NCBI GenBank assembly: GCA_003225555.1
Contig: QIAM01000086.1
Span: forward strand, 27,309-91,308
DNA length: 64,000 bases
DNA from: Acidobacteriota bacterium
GTDB taxonomy: Bacteria > Acidobacteriota > Terriglobia > Terriglobales > Acidobacteriaceae
Reading direction: 5' to 3'
Position numbers and translations under genes: made by a program. Position 1 is the first letter of the stretch, and each line of letters opens with the position of its first letter. The notes beneath the pieces were generated by a model. The model did not search any database, was not told the origin of the DNA, and was given only the letters and a program-made list of their open reading frames with translations. Below, piece by piece: positions 27,883 to 36,558 of the stretch.

Positions 27883-29745
27883 CTAATTGGTGCTGATCCA
27901 AATCTCTAGCGTATCCCTTATCGTGTTCGCGACCACGTGCGGTGTAATGATGATCATGAGTTCGTCGTCATTTTCCTGGAGCGTGTTGTTGGTCATGACC
28001 TGATTGAGGCCAGGGAGAAATCCCAACCCCGGAAGGCCGCTCAACGAGCGCTGTTCGGTGCGCGATACTTGCCCCGCGACGACCGCAGGCTCCCCGTCCC
28101 GCAGATTGATGCTTCCCTTGTATTCACGATTCGAAATGACGGGTACGCCATCGTTGCTTTGCCCCGTGAGGGAACGTACCTGTAGCTCCAGTTGCATGCT
28201 GACGTCGCCATTGCCGTGAATCGTCGGCTTCACCTTGATACTGAGCCCCAAATCTTCGTAGCTTACCGATGGGAACGGCGCAATATAGCTCTGATTTCCC
28301 AACACCTGAGAGATTTGCGGCGAATTGTAGATCGGGGCATAGCTCGCGTTGAGAATGGGGTACCGCGACCCCAGGTGGAAGGTCGCATCGTTGCCCTGGC
28401 TGGCACGCATGGTTACGTCATCGAGATTGCGCACCCAGGATTCGTTGACTGAAAGGGCCGCCGACAGGTGATCGAGGCTCAGGCCCATGAATGTGAGACC
28501 GCCGCCGAAAGTCGCCAGCGGCTGGCTGAAGATGGAGTTCTGCTGCCCTCCCAGTTGTGCCAGCAGCCCTGACAGCGCCGAGCTGCCGGCTTGGTTGATG
28601 CCGCCTGACGCGATTAGCTGGTTGATGAGGTCCTGAATATTCTGCCCGCCCAGTCCGGCCAGCGCGGCCGCGGGAATGTTGAACATGTTGAAGGTGTACG
28701 GGATGTGAACTCCGATGTTCCGCGCGAGCTGATGGTCGATCTGATAAACGCGCACGCCGAGCATCACCTGGGGACGTTCGCGCTTGAGCTGGTCCATCAG
28801 CTTCGTGCAGGCTTCGATAATGGGCTGAGGACCGCGCACTTCGACTGTGCCGGCAGTTTGTCCCGGACTGACAAAACGCAGGTCAAACATGTTGCGCATC
28901 GTCGTAATCACGTCCGTCGCCTCCTGCGGTGTCGAGTGTGCTGGAAGAATGAAGGTCCGCAGCGACATGCGATCGAACTGCCTGTGATTTTCCGGCGTGT
29001 CGGCAGCCAGCAGAAGCTGGTGGGCATCCAGGGCGACCCACATCGTTTTGCTGACCCGGCACGCGAGTCCTAAAGCAGCGGAAAAATCGACATCGTCCAC
29101 AGTAAAGCGAACTTGCCGGGAAACGACCGAATCGTCAAACTGCGCCGTTATGCCATAGGCCGAAGCCAATTCGGCAAACAATCCTCGCACCTCCCCACGA
29201 TAGTGAAACGTTGCCCGCTGGTCGTTCGGCTGCAGGTGGATCTCGCCTGCATCCGAGAACCATGCCGGCAGGTTTGCAATCTCGGCTGGGGCGGATTCGC
29301 GCGAAGCATCCTGAAGCCGCTGGCGGGCAAACTCGTTTTCTGGATCAAGCTCCAGAGCAGCTCGGAATTGAGGTGCGGCCTGCTCAAGATTGCTGGCTGA
29401 CAAAAGCGACGCATTTCCGCGTTGGATGTGATCGAAGACGAGTTGTGACTTGACCATCTCGCGTGCCGTCAGGAATTGCGGATCCTGCGGGGCCAGTCGT
29501 GCGGCCTTGTCGAATTGCGCGAAGGCTTCTTCGAAGCGCTTGCGCTCCTGCAATTTCAGGCCGCGTGCATATGCATCGCGGGCTTCTTTGAGGTCTTTCT
29601 TCGTCGCTATGCAATTGATGCCGCCAGGCACGCCGTTTCCGCAAGTAACGGGAGCGACGGTCGACTGCGGCTGATCTCCCGTGGACGCCGCGGCGATTGC
29701 CGAAGCCAGCACTGCTAGCGCTAATATGAATAAAGCCCGTCGCAT
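27883..29745 (-). CDS. TPR-containing secretin (GspD/PilQ superfamily)
   Basis: From the ATG at 29745 there are 620 residues beginning with a signal peptide (MRRALFILALAVLASAIAAA). The frame stays open to 29949, but that extension has no export signal. TPR-like helices (about 50-140) come first, then a short N0/N1-type domain, then a secretin N1 repeat (about 280-340). The C-terminal secretin domain has VMLGVRVYQIDHQLARNIGV, GLSIKVKPTIHGNGDVSM and INLRDGEPAVVAGQ, ending LMIIITPHVV. Secretins are multimeric outer-membrane pores for type II secretion or type IV pili. No other secretion gene adjoins it, and the Gly/Gln/Asn-rich stretch at about 370-430 is unusual. Confidence 0.9.
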   Translation of the reverse strand: MRRALFILALAVLASAIAAASTGDQPQSTVAPVTCGNGVPGGINCIATKKDLKEARDAYARGLKLQERKRFEEAFAQFDKAARLAPQDPQFLTAREMVKSQLVFDHIQRGNASLLSASNLEQAAPQFRAALELDPENEFARQRLQDASRESAPAEIANLPAWFSDAGEIHLQPNDQRATFHYRGEVRGLFAELASAYGITAQFDDSVVSRQVRFTVDDVDFSAALGLACRVSKTMWVALDAHQLLLAADTPENHRQFDRMSLRTFILPAHSTPQEATDVITTMRNMFDLRFVSPGQTAGTVEVRGPQPIIEACTKLMDQLKRERPQVMLGVRVYQIDHQLARNIGVHIPYTFNMFNIPAAALAGLGGQNIQDLINQLIASGGINQAGSSALSGLLAQLGGQQNSIFSQPLATFGGGLTFMGLSLDHLSAALSVNESWVRNLDDVTMRASQGNDATFHLGSRYPILNASYAPIYNSPQISQVLGNQSYIAPFPSVSYEDLGLSIKVKPTIHGNGDVSMQLELQVRSLTGQSNDGVPVISNREYKGSINLRDGEPAVVAGQVSRTEQRSLSGLPGLGFLPGLNQVMTNNTLQENDDELMIIITPHVVANTIRDTLEIWISTN

Positions 29746-29824
29746 TCGCTTGATTCTACCGTGCCAGCCTAACTTTTCCGAGACGCCATTGGGCCGTCGT
29801 ACCTTCGGCTGCAACGTTCTCCGG

Positions 29825-29860
29825 CAACCCAAGTCGGTGGGAGGGCCCACCGTGAGGTTG
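29825..29860. repeat. inverted repeat in the gap upstream of the secretin gene
   Basis: CGGTGGG and CCCACCG pair around AGGG, with CAACC and GGTTG pairing further out across short unpaired bases. It lies between the divergent secretin and small membrane protein genes. It could be a transcript leader structure or regulatory palindrome; no function is evident. Confidence 0.35.
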
Positions 29861-29948
29861 GGAGCACTCTGCGGAACGAAATCCCGCCCCTTTCTTGCAT
29901 CGGAAAGGCTTGGCGTGAGGACGGGCCTAGTGGTAGAGTGTCGGGCCA

Positions 29949-30257
29949 ATGAACCGAATTACCCTCGGCATTCTCTGTGGGATTGGCTTTGGGCTGCTCG
30001 ATGCGGCGTTAATGCTTCCGATGTCATTTCCCGACAAGCGAGTTGCGCTCACCGCTGCATTTCTGGACAGGTTCGCCATCGGCTTTCTGATCTGCATTGT
30101 CGATCTCCCATTACCCGGCTGGGCTGCCGGCCTCATCGTCGCCTTGCTCGTCAGCCTGCCGAGCGCTGTCGTCACAAAGGCTTACGCGCCAGTCCTGGCC
30201 ACGGGCGCCATTGGGGGAGTGATCATTGGCATTCTCCGCGCAAAGTTGGCTCGGTAG
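29949..30257 (+). CDS. small hydrophobic membrane protein, function unknown
   Basis: 102 residues with three hydrophobic segments (about 5-25, 42-62 and 78-97) joined by short loops. I recognise no family. Its codon use and composition look genuine, and the frame runs the length of the gap between the divergent secretin gene and the convergent YmdB-like gene. There is no strong ribosome binding site before the ATG. Confidence 0.65.
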   Translation: MNRITLGILCGIGFGLLDAALMLPMSFPDKRVALTAAFLDRFAIGFLICIVDLPLPGWAAGLIVALLVSLPSAVVTKAYAPVLATGAIGGVIIGILRAKLAR

Positions 30258-30268
30258 TCGTCGGACCC

Positions 30269-31060
30269 TCAGCTCAGCATGAGCCTTTCAATCTGTCGTG
30301 CTTTGCCGGTTTTCTCATCGCAGTCGATGACGACCGCGCACAAGCGCGGGTCTCCCGTAGCAGGCTCAAAGCGAACCGGCATGCCGTTGAGGAACTTGTT
30401 CACGACCAGTTCTTTCTTGACGCCGATCACTCCGTCGTAAGGGCCGGTCATGCCCACGTCGGTAATGTAAGCCGTGCCCTGGGGCAGAACGCGCTCGTCC
30501 GCAGTGGGCACATGCGTGTGCGTACCAATCACGGCGGTGACGCGGCCATCGAGATACCAGCCCAGGGACATCTTTTCGGAGGTCGCCTCAGCATGCATAT
30601 CTACGAGAATGACTTTCGCGTCCACCTTCTCAAGAAGCTGATCGGCGGTGCGAAAGGGATCGTCATTCGAAGCCATGAATACGCGTCCCTGAAGATTGAT
30701 CACCGCGTAAGGAACTTGTCCCTTTTGGCCCTGATACAAACCCCAGCCCGGCATGCCAGGAGGGAAATTCGCCGGACGCAGAATGCGTCGTGCCGGACCC
30801 CGGCCGTTGCCCTCGACCATTCGGAAGTAATCAATGATTTCGCGCTGATCCCAGACGTGGTTGCCGGTGGTAATCACGTCGACATTGAGCTCAAATAACT
30901 CTTCCGCTAAGGCTCCCGTGATGCCAAATCCAGCCGCGGCATTTTCGCCATTGGCGATGATGAGGTCGATCGACCGATCTCGGACGATGCCGGGCAGACG
31001 ATCTTTCACGATCGCTCGTCCAGGCCGTCCGAAAATGTCCCCGATGAAGAGTATCCGCAA
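30269..31060 (-). CDS. YmdB-type metallophosphoesterase (TIGR00282-like)
   Basis: From a TTG at 31060, seven bases after GGAAGGA, the protein has 263 residues and begins RILFIGDIFGRPGR, the usual family N-terminus. A longer frame to 31192 adds residues without family features. Metal-binding motifs are GDIFG, ANGENAAAG, TTGNHVWDQREI, VDMHAEATSEK and IGTHTHVPTADERVL. Studied relatives are dinuclear-metal cAMP phosphodiesterases or RNA-linked regulators. It lies downstream of the SDR gene on the same strand, with a 109-bp gap. Confidence 0.93.
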   Translation of the reverse strand: MRILFIGDIFGRPGRAIVKDRLPGIVRDRSIDLIIANGENAAAGFGITGALAEELFELNVDVITTGNHVWDQREIIDYFRMVEGNGRGPARRILRPANFPPGMPGWGLYQGQKGQVPYAVINLQGRVFMASNDDPFRTADQLLEKVDAKVILVDMHAEATSEKMSLGWYLDGRVTAVIGTHTHVPTADERVLPQGTAYITDVGMTGPYDGVIGVKKELVVNKFLNGMPVRFEPATGDPRLCAVVIDCDEKTGKARQIERLMLS

Positions 31061-31169
31061 AGCAAATCCTTCCGCAGGCACATCCTGCCGGTGCTCGCGA
31101 CAGTCATCGTGCCGTCGTTCGAACTTTGATGGTAACACGCAGAAACGGGCGCTCCTGCGATGCGGACAG

Positions 31170-31937
31170 CTAGCGGGCGGTCCATCCGCCATCGATTAGA
31201 ATGGTCTCGCCGGTGATGAGCGAAGCCGCACTGGAAGCCAGAAATATAACGGCCCCCGTCACATCCATGGGATCGCCGATGCGGTGCAGCGCGGCAATGC
31301 GCTCGATCACGTCAGCGCGAAACGCCGGATTGGCAAGACACTCTTCTGTTCCGGGAGTGCGTATAAACGTTGGCGCGACGGCATTCACCGTAATGTTGTA
31401 CTTTCCCCATTCAACGGCAAGGCATTTGGTGAGGTGTGCAATGGCTGCCTTGGTCATGCAATATACCGATTCGGTGGGCAGCGCGACGAATCCGGCTTGC
31501 GAACTCATGTTGATAATCCGCCCGCTCTTTTGCCGGATCATGACCCGCCCGGCAGCCTGGCTGGCGAAAAACGTCCCCTTCAGATTCACGGCTAGTGTTA
31601 GATCAAAGTCCTCCTCCCGCACATTCTCGGCTAGATTCTCGGGAGCTACGCCGGTATTGTTGACCAGGATGTCGAGCCGTCCGAACTGTGCCCTCGCGTC
31701 ATCAACCGCCTTGAATATCTGATCCGTCCGGCGCATATCCATTTGCAGCGGCAACGCCCGCCGCCCCAAAGCGACGATCTCAGAGGCAAGGTCTCCGTAC
31801 ACGGTTACATCGCGAAGTCCGAGGGCAACGTCGGCGCCGGCGTTCGCCAATGCCAATGAAATTGCACGGCCTAAGCCGCGTCCTGCGCCGGTTACGAGGG
31901 CCACTTGGCCGCTGAGATCAAAAGTCGGAAAAGGCAT
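31170..31937 (-). CDS. short-chain dehydrogenase/reductase
   Basis: 255 residues from the ATG at 31937, which has a clear GGAGG six bases upstream. The Rossmann motif VTGAGRGLGRAISLALA, NNTG motif, catalytic Ser in MSSQAGF, YCMTK (Tyr and Lys) and a C-terminal SLITGETILIDGGWTAR place it among classical SDRs, closest in style to 3-oxoacyl-ACP reductase or sugar-alcohol dehydrogenases. ALGLRD after the second strand, with Arg, favours NADPH. Substrate unknown. Confidence 0.92.
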   Translation of the reverse strand: MPFPTFDLSGQVALVTGAGRGLGRAISLALANAGADVALGLRDVTVYGDLASEIVALGRRALPLQMDMRRTDQIFKAVDDARAQFGRLDILVNNTGVAPENLAENVREEDFDLTLAVNLKGTFFASQAAGRVMIRQKSGRIINMSSQAGFVALPTESVYCMTKAAIAHLTKCLAVEWGKYNITVNAVAPTFIRTPGTEECLANPAFRADVIERIAALHRIGDPMDVTGAVIFLASSAASLITGETILIDGGWTAR

Positions 31938-32053
31938 CGAGACCTCCGAATTGGCGAGTTGCCCCGACGTGTTGGAGTATAGCTCGCGTGGAAATCCAGG
32001 GCTCATCAGCCCAAGTCAGCTAGAATGGTCTGCTCTGATTGTGAGGGGATCTC

Positions 32054-33523
32054 ATGCTTGACAAGCTCCCGCGTCGTTGGTGGACAAAGTTATTTGCCTT
32101 GGCTGGTTTGATAGCTGCCGCTGTATTGATTTCTGAGGCGTCTTTTGCTCAGGAGCAGAAAGTCACTACGCCAGCGTCCGATGCGCGCCTGCAGAAAGCG
32201 TATCGTTTCCAGCAGGGTGGCTGGACCTACCTTCACCTCGCAGGCTCACCCTCCGACATCGGTTTCCAGCATGGGTATTTGCTCGCCCCAGAAATCGCCG
32301 ACGCTTTCGCTGCCATCAAACTCTACGACACGCATCAATCACAGCGCGATTGGGAGTTCTTTCGCAAGGCTGCCCGCGAGATGCTGTGGCTGCATATCGA
32401 CGCCGAGTATCAGCAGGAACTGCAGGGAATTGCCGACGGCGTAAAGGCTCACGGTGTGGATCTCGACGTTGATGACATCGTTGCTCTGAACGCGTTTGAA
32501 GAGCTTCCGGATTACTACATTCCGTGGTTGAACAAACAACAAAAATCAGCGAAGTCGCCCAAGCTGACCGCTCCTGGAAATTGCAGCGCGTTTATCGCGA
32601 CCGGCAGCTACACCAAAGACCATCAGATCGTCATCGCGCACAACAACTGGACCAGCTATCTCGCCGGCGAGCGGTGGGTCGTGATCTTCGACATCGTGCC
32701 CCAACATGGCAATCGTATTTTAATGGACGGATTCCCGGGCGTGATTACCAGCGACGACGACTTCGGCGTCAACTCCGCCGGAATCATGATCACCGAAACC
32801 ACCATCACCCAATTCGAGGGATGGGATCCCAACGGCAAGCCCGAGTTCATGCGCTCGCGCAAAGCGTTGCAGTACGCAAAAAGCATCGACGATTACGTGC
32901 GCATCATCAAAAACGGCAACAACGGCGGATACGCGAACGACTGGCTGATCGGCGACCGCAAAACGGGGGAGGTTGCATACCTGGAGCTGGGGTTGAAGAA
33001 CACTCCGCTGTGGCGTACGAAGGATGGCTATTTCGTGAGCGCAAATTTTGCCCGCGATCCCAAGGTGCTTCGCGAAGAGACGACATTCGATCCTAACGAT
33101 GCCTCCTCCTCGCCGAACGCGCGGCACATTCGTGCCGATGAACTAGTGCAACAGGAGAAAGGGAAGATCGACGTGGAATTGGCCCAGAAGTTCTTGTCCG
33201 ACCACTTCGACAGCTTCGACAAGAAAGAGCAGCCGGACGAGCGTTCCCTCTGTGGCCACGTTGATGCCTCGGCCCGAGGCGTAAAAGAGTGGGCCTGGGA
33301 CGCTCACAACCCTGGCGGCGCAGTGCAGGGAAAAGCCACCGACAGCAAGATGGCGGCCAGCATGAGTTTCGTAGCCAGAGCCGGCCATCCATGCGGCGCA
33401 GACTTCCTGGCGCAGGATTTCCTCGAACAGCATCCAGAGTATTCCTGGCAAAAGTCGCTCCTGCGCAACATGAAAGCCGGCCCGTGGACCAAGTTCCACG
33501 CCGGTCAGAAGGCCAGCCAATAA
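32054..33523 (+). CDS. exported phospholipase B-like/C45-type Ntn hydrolase
   Basis: 489 residues with a signal peptide (about 1-33, ending FAQ). After a helical pro-region, Cys177 in APGNCSAFIATG is placed as the N-terminal nucleophile exposed by autocleavage in Ntn hydrolases. IVIAHNNWTSY, DGFPGVITSDDDFGVNSAGI and TTITQF match phospholipase B-like and acyl-CoA:6-aminopenicillanate acyltransferase-related families. The likely reaction is amide or ester hydrolysis of lipids or acylated amines in the periplasm. C45 and PLB-like cannot be separated with confidence here. Confidence 0.82.
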   Translation: MLDKLPRRWWTKLFALAGLIAAAVLISEASFAQEQKVTTPASDARLQKAYRFQQGGWTYLHLAGSPSDIGFQHGYLLAPEIADAFAAIKLYDTHQSQRDWEFFRKAAREMLWLHIDAEYQQELQGIADGVKAHGVDLDVDDIVALNAFEELPDYYIPWLNKQQKSAKSPKLTAPGNCSAFIATGSYTKDHQIVIAHNNWTSYLAGERWVVIFDIVPQHGNRILMDGFPGVITSDDDFGVNSAGIMITETTITQFEGWDPNGKPEFMRSRKALQYAKSIDDYVRIIKNGNNGGYANDWLIGDRKTGEVAYLELGLKNTPLWRTKDGYFVSANFARDPKVLREETTFDPNDASSSPNARHIRADELVQQEKGKIDVELAQKFLSDHFDSFDKKEQPDERSLCGHVDASARGVKEWAWDAHNPGGAVQGKATDSKMAASMSFVARAGHPCGADFLAQDFLEQHPEYSWQKSLLRNMKAGPWTKFHAGQKASQ

Positions 33524-33621
33524 GGCTCACGTGGCGACAGCCGTCTCGGCTGTCTCGCTGAGGCGAAGCCAGGCGGCACCCCGGCAGATGCTGTTTCAAC
33601 CCAGAACTGGAGATAAAAGTG

Positions 33622-34125
33622 ATGAACGAAACGCCGCAGCAATACACTCAGCGAGTCTTGGGCTACATGGTAGGGAAGCAGCCGATGGGAGTACAGGCCG
33701 CCACCCCGAAGAAACTAGCCCGCTTGATCAAGGGCGTGCCCACAACCAAATTGCGCAAGCGGCCAGCTCCAGACAAGTGGTCTGTCGCCGAAATCCTCAC
33801 CCACCTCGCCGACGCGGAAATCGTCGGCGGCTTCCGCATGCGCCTCATTCTCGGTGCGCCCGGAACTCCGATCGTCGCCTTCGACCAGGATTCCTGGGTA
33901 ACCAGCGGACACTATTCCAAACGCGATCCCCGCAAGTCGCTCGAACAATTTCGCGCCGTACGCGAGGCCAACTTGATTTTGCTGAAATCGTTGACGCACG
34001 ACCAGTGGAAACACTACGGCATGCACTCCGAACGCGGACAAGAGTCAATCGAGCACATTGTCCGCATGTTCGCGGGGCATGACATCAATCACCTGCAGCA
34101 GATCGAGGGGATATTGGGAAAGTAG
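33622..34125 (+). CDS. DinB superfamily protein
   Basis: 167 residues (a GTG one codon earlier is possible), with GGAG upstream. The DinB four-helix bundle carries potential metal ligands in AEILTHLADAE and FAGHDINHLQQIE. Family members include thiol-dependent transferases and many proteins of unknown role. It lies about 100 bp downstream of the Ntn hydrolase on the same strand. Confidence 0.85.
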   Translation: MNETPQQYTQRVLGYMVGKQPMGVQAATPKKLARLIKGVPTTKLRKRPAPDKWSVAEILTHLADAEIVGGFRMRLILGAPGTPIVAFDQDSWVTSGHYSKRDPRKSLEQFRAVREANLILLKSLTHDQWKHYGMHSERGQESIEHIVRMFAGHDINHLQQIEGILGK

Positions 34126-34151
34126 TTGTCGTGATTGATATCACAAGGAAC

Positions 34152-34241
34152 TGGCGGAGAGGGTGGGATTTGAACCCACGATACCCGTTAAGGTATGTCC
34201 GCTTTCGAGGCGGATCGTTTCAACCACTCACGCACCTCTCC
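34152..34241 (-). tRNA. tRNA-Ser (anticodon CGA)
   Basis: On the minus strand a 7-bp acceptor stem GGAGAGG pairs with CCTCTCC and is followed by discriminator G and an encoded CCA. The anticodon loop reads CTCGAAA, giving CGA (34205-34207) for UCG codons. A long variable arm, ACATACCTTAACGGGTATCGT, typical of tRNA-Ser, and a T-loop GGGTTCAAATCCC are present. Length 90 nt. Confidence 0.96.
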
Positions 34242-34251
34242 GCGTCAAAAA

Positions 34252-34307
34252 AGCTGTCAGCCATCAGCCGTCAGCAAAACAGATTCCTCGCTTCGCGCGG
34301 AATGACA
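34252..34307. repeat. two short dispersed-repeat motifs next to tRNA-Ser
   Basis: 34252-34275 is a run of CAGC-spaced units (TGTCAGCCATCAGCCGTCAG) that recurs in altered form at 39388-39411. Immediately beyond, 34282-34305 has a GC palindrome, CCTCGCTTCGCGCGGAATGA, resembling intergenic REP-type repeats found in several phyla. Neither encodes anything visible. Confidence 0.4.
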
Positions 34308-34322
34308 ACTCATGACTAGCGG

Positions 34323-34889
34323 CTACCGACGGCTCTTAAAGAACGTTTGCAGCATTTCCGCGCAATGGCCCGCCAGAATCCCTCCGCGAACCTCCATTTG
34401 ATGGTTCAGTTGCGGATGATTCACCACCAGCATCACCGAGTGTACGGCGCCTGCTTTGGGATCGTCCGCCCCATAGACCAGACGTTTGATCCGCGCATGC
34501 ACCAACGCACCAGCGCACATTGCGCACGGCTCAATTGTAACAAACAGCTCACAGGCTCCCAGACGGTGGTTACCCACCGTAGCACCCGCTTCGCGTAGTG
34601 CAAGGATCTCGGCGTGAGCCGTTGGGTCAGAGTCGGTGATGTTCCGGTTCCATCCACGCCCAACAATGTTTCCGTTGCACACGACCACCGCCCCGACCGG
34701 AACCTCCCCGGCTTCTAGAGCGCGCTGTGCCGAGCGCAAGGCCTCCTGCATCCAGACTTCGTCTGAGGCAGTGGTGGGTGGTTGGGCGTCGGCCGTCGGC
34801 AATTCGTCCTTGGGGTTCTCGGGAAGCAAACGAAGTCTCGGAGATATTCTAGCGGTAGAGGGTGAATTTGCAGCACCAGCAGGACTCAT
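34323..34889 (-). CDS. tadA: tRNA-specific adenosine deaminase TadA
   Basis: The catalytic domain is clear: DPTAHAEILALREAG holds the zinc-binding His and proton-donor Glu, and TIEPCAMCAGALVHARI the two zinc Cys. EVPVGAVVV and GWNRNITDSDP also match. TadA converts A34 to inosine in tRNA-Arg(ACG). The start is uncertain: homology begins around the Trp-Met at 34751, but E. coli TadA has a few residues before that, so an upstream start is needed. I give the ATG at 34889 (188 residues); 34910 and 34751 are alternatives. The N-terminal 45 residues would be a non-homologous tail. Confidence 0.85.
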   Translation of the reverse strand: MSPAGAANSPSTARISPRLRLLPENPKDELPTADAQPPTTASDEVWMQEALRSAQRALEAGEVPVGAVVVCNGNIVGRGWNRNITDSDPTAHAEILALREAGATVGNHRLGACELFVTIEPCAMCAGALVHARIKRLVYGADDPKAGAVHSVMLVVNHPQLNHQMEVRGGILAGHCAEMLQTFFKSRR

Positions 34890-34942
34890 GGCAGAGCCAG
34901 GCAACCGCATAACCCAGAATCGGATTTCCTCCACGAGGCGAA

Positions 34943-35098
34943 TCAGATCAGGCTCAGTACTTGCCGAACTACCTCGGGCACCACTGCCTTGATCATGGCG
35001 GGCACCACAACGGTCACCACCGGATAGCCGATTGCCACGAGGGGCACGGCTAAGAGGACCCAGGCCTTGGGCGTCAAATTGGTGAAATAGGCTTTCAT
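34943..35098 (-). CDS. small single-span membrane protein (51 residues)
   Basis: An ATG at 35098 opens a 51-residue frame beginning MKAYFTNLTPKAWVLLAVPL, with one long hydrophobic helix (about 13-38) and an amphipathic tail. The nearest ribosome-binding-like sequence is AAGAGA, eight bases upstream. It lies just upstream of tadA on the same strand and divergently from the NuoI-like gene. No homologue is recognised. The protein-like composition supports it, but proof is limited by its size. Confidence 0.5.
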   Translation of the reverse strand: MKAYFTNLTPKAWVLLAVPLVAIGYPVVTVVVPAMIKAVVPEVVRQVLSLI

Positions 35099-35238
35099 AG
35101 TATTCTCTTGGTTTTTGATACGGCAGTAGCACCCCGGAAGTTCCCAAGTTTCCGTGGTGACGCCCAGACACAGGGCAAGCCCGTACCACGCCGAGCCGCT
35201 TCCGGCCTGCGCGCAAGAGATGGTATGCTAGCCGGGTC

Positions 35239-35700
35239 ATGGGCATGCCGAGTTTGCTCCGCAAGGTTTTCCTGGTCGACCTTCTGCAGGGATTGAAGGT
35301 GACCTTCGGCTATCAGGATCCAAGGGAAATCTACACCGAGCAGTATCCGCTGGAGCGGCCGCAAGTGGCCGAGCGCTATCGCGGCGCGCCGCGGTTGAAC
35401 GTCAACCCGGATACCAACGAGACCATGTGCATTGCCTGCGACTTGTGTGCCCTGGCCTGTCCCGAGAACTTGATCGTGGTCTCAAGCGCGCGCAACGAGC
35501 AGACCCGCCGCAAAGAGCTAACCAACTTTACCTACGACCTGAGCCGCTGCATGTTCTGCGGCCTGTGCGAAGATGCCTGTCCCGTCGATGCCCTCGAGCT
35601 CACCCAGGATTTTGAACTCGCGAGTTATTCCCGCGAGGGCTGGATCTGGGACCGCGAGACACTCGAAAAAGGCCCCCAACCTACGCAGTACCGCAAGTAG
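35239..35700 (+). CDS. nuoI: NuoI-like 2x[4Fe-4S] ferredoxin subunit
   Basis: 153 residues with two classical clusters, CIACDLCALACP and CMFCGLCEDACP, preceded by YPLERPQVAERYRGAPRL and followed by a short C-terminal extension, as in NADH-quinone oxidoreductase subunit I. Complex I subunit I carries electrons between NuoG and NuoB. Here it stands alone: no other nuo gene is in the window, so it may be an orphan paralogue or part of a dispersed complex I. The ATG at 35239 or 35245 may be used. Confidence 0.88.
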   Translation: MGMPSLLRKVFLVDLLQGLKVTFGYQDPREIYTEQYPLERPQVAERYRGAPRLNVNPDTNETMCIACDLCALACPENLIVVSSARNEQTRRKELTNFTYDLSRCMFCGLCEDACPVDALELTQDFELASYSREGWIWDRETLEKGPQPTQYRK

Positions 35701-35843
35701 CTGAACTTCTAAGCGCTCTACGGCATAGCCCGTATACCCACGTTTCGACTCCGCGCTGAGACTGGAATAAGTCCCCTCTCGCAGAAGCGCTGCCTGCGAT
35801 ATTTGGGATCGAGATCGTCAAAATTGAAGATGGAGGCCTTCTT

Positions 35844-36491
35844 ATGTCCGCAGGAAAACTCGTGTTGTTCTTGACTCTTGTATTCTGGTCGAGTTGGGTG
35901 GCAGCGCAAAGCGCACCGGCAGGGGGAGCTCGGCCCCAGGCGGGTTCCGCCGGGCAAAGCTCCTCGCCCGGATCGACCACTGGCGCGCCGGGAACCGCGA
36001 CTCCGCCAGCCACTACAGCCACGCCGCCCGCACAAACAGCTACGCCACCCGCGGGCACGGCAACACCACAAACCAACCCTCAGCCGGGATCGGGCGTACC
36101 GACCGGTCCGCCACCGAGCGCAACGACTCCGGGCGCGATGCCAGGCTCCAACTTGCCACCAACGCAGACTCCGGGCACCACACAACCGTCAACTGCCACG
36201 CCTAACAATCCGGGAACAACTCCGAGCGGAACTCCTTGCGTGACGCCAGGAATGCCGAACGGATCGACTCCGAATGCCGGGACGTCAAGTCCGGGTTCGT
36301 CAAACCCAAATTCACCGACTCAAGGGTCGACGAGTCCGACTACACCTAATCCGGGCTCATCGCCTTCGACGTCAAACCCGGGAAGTAATCCTGGAACGAC
36401 CCCGAGCACAGCGGGAACCAGTCCGAATGGGACGCCGTGTCCGCCATCGGCTTTGCCCACCGGCAGCACCACGCCGCCACCAGCGCAATAA
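35844..36491 (+). CDS. secreted Thr/Pro/Gly/Ser-rich low-complexity protein
   Basis: 215 residues: a signal peptide (about 1-22, ending VAAQ) followed by about 190 residues of degenerate Thr-Pro-Gly-Ser repeats (TPPATTATPP-like and NPGTTPS-like) with two isolated Cys residues. No folded domain is visible. It may act as a cell-surface linker or stalk, but function is unknown. A strong hairpin follows the stop. Confidence 0.75.
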   Translation: MSAGKLVLFLTLVFWSSWVAAQSAPAGGARPQAGSAGQSSSPGSTTGAPGTATPPATTATPPAQTATPPAGTATPQTNPQPGSGVPTGPPPSATTPGAMPGSNLPPTQTPGTTQPSTATPNNPGTTPSGTPCVTPGMPNGSTPNAGTSSPGSSNPNSPTQGSTSPTTPNPGSSPSTSNPGSNPGTTPSTAGTSPNGTPCPPSALPTGSTTPPPAQ

Positions 36492-36513
36492 GTCGCTGAG
36501 ACATCACCGTTCT

Positions 36514-36542
36514 GAACAGGCCCGGTTCAGCCGGGCCTGTTC
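36514..36542. terminator. strong hairpin between convergent genes
   Basis: GAACAGGCCCGG (36514-36525) pairs perfectly over 12 bp with CCGGGCCTGTTC (36531-36542) around TTCAG. It lies 22 bp after the Thr/Pro-rich protein gene and 17 bp after the convergent TMEM175 gene. There is no immediate T-run on the plus side, so rho-independent termination is likely but not textbook. Confidence 0.65.
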
Positions 36543-36558
36543 TGTGTCTGGGCATTTT

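Noticed and set aside
35844..36491. CRISPR-like repeats in the Thr/Pro-rich gene
   Set aside because: The repetition is at the codon level of a low-complexity protein with uneven unit lengths and no spacers.
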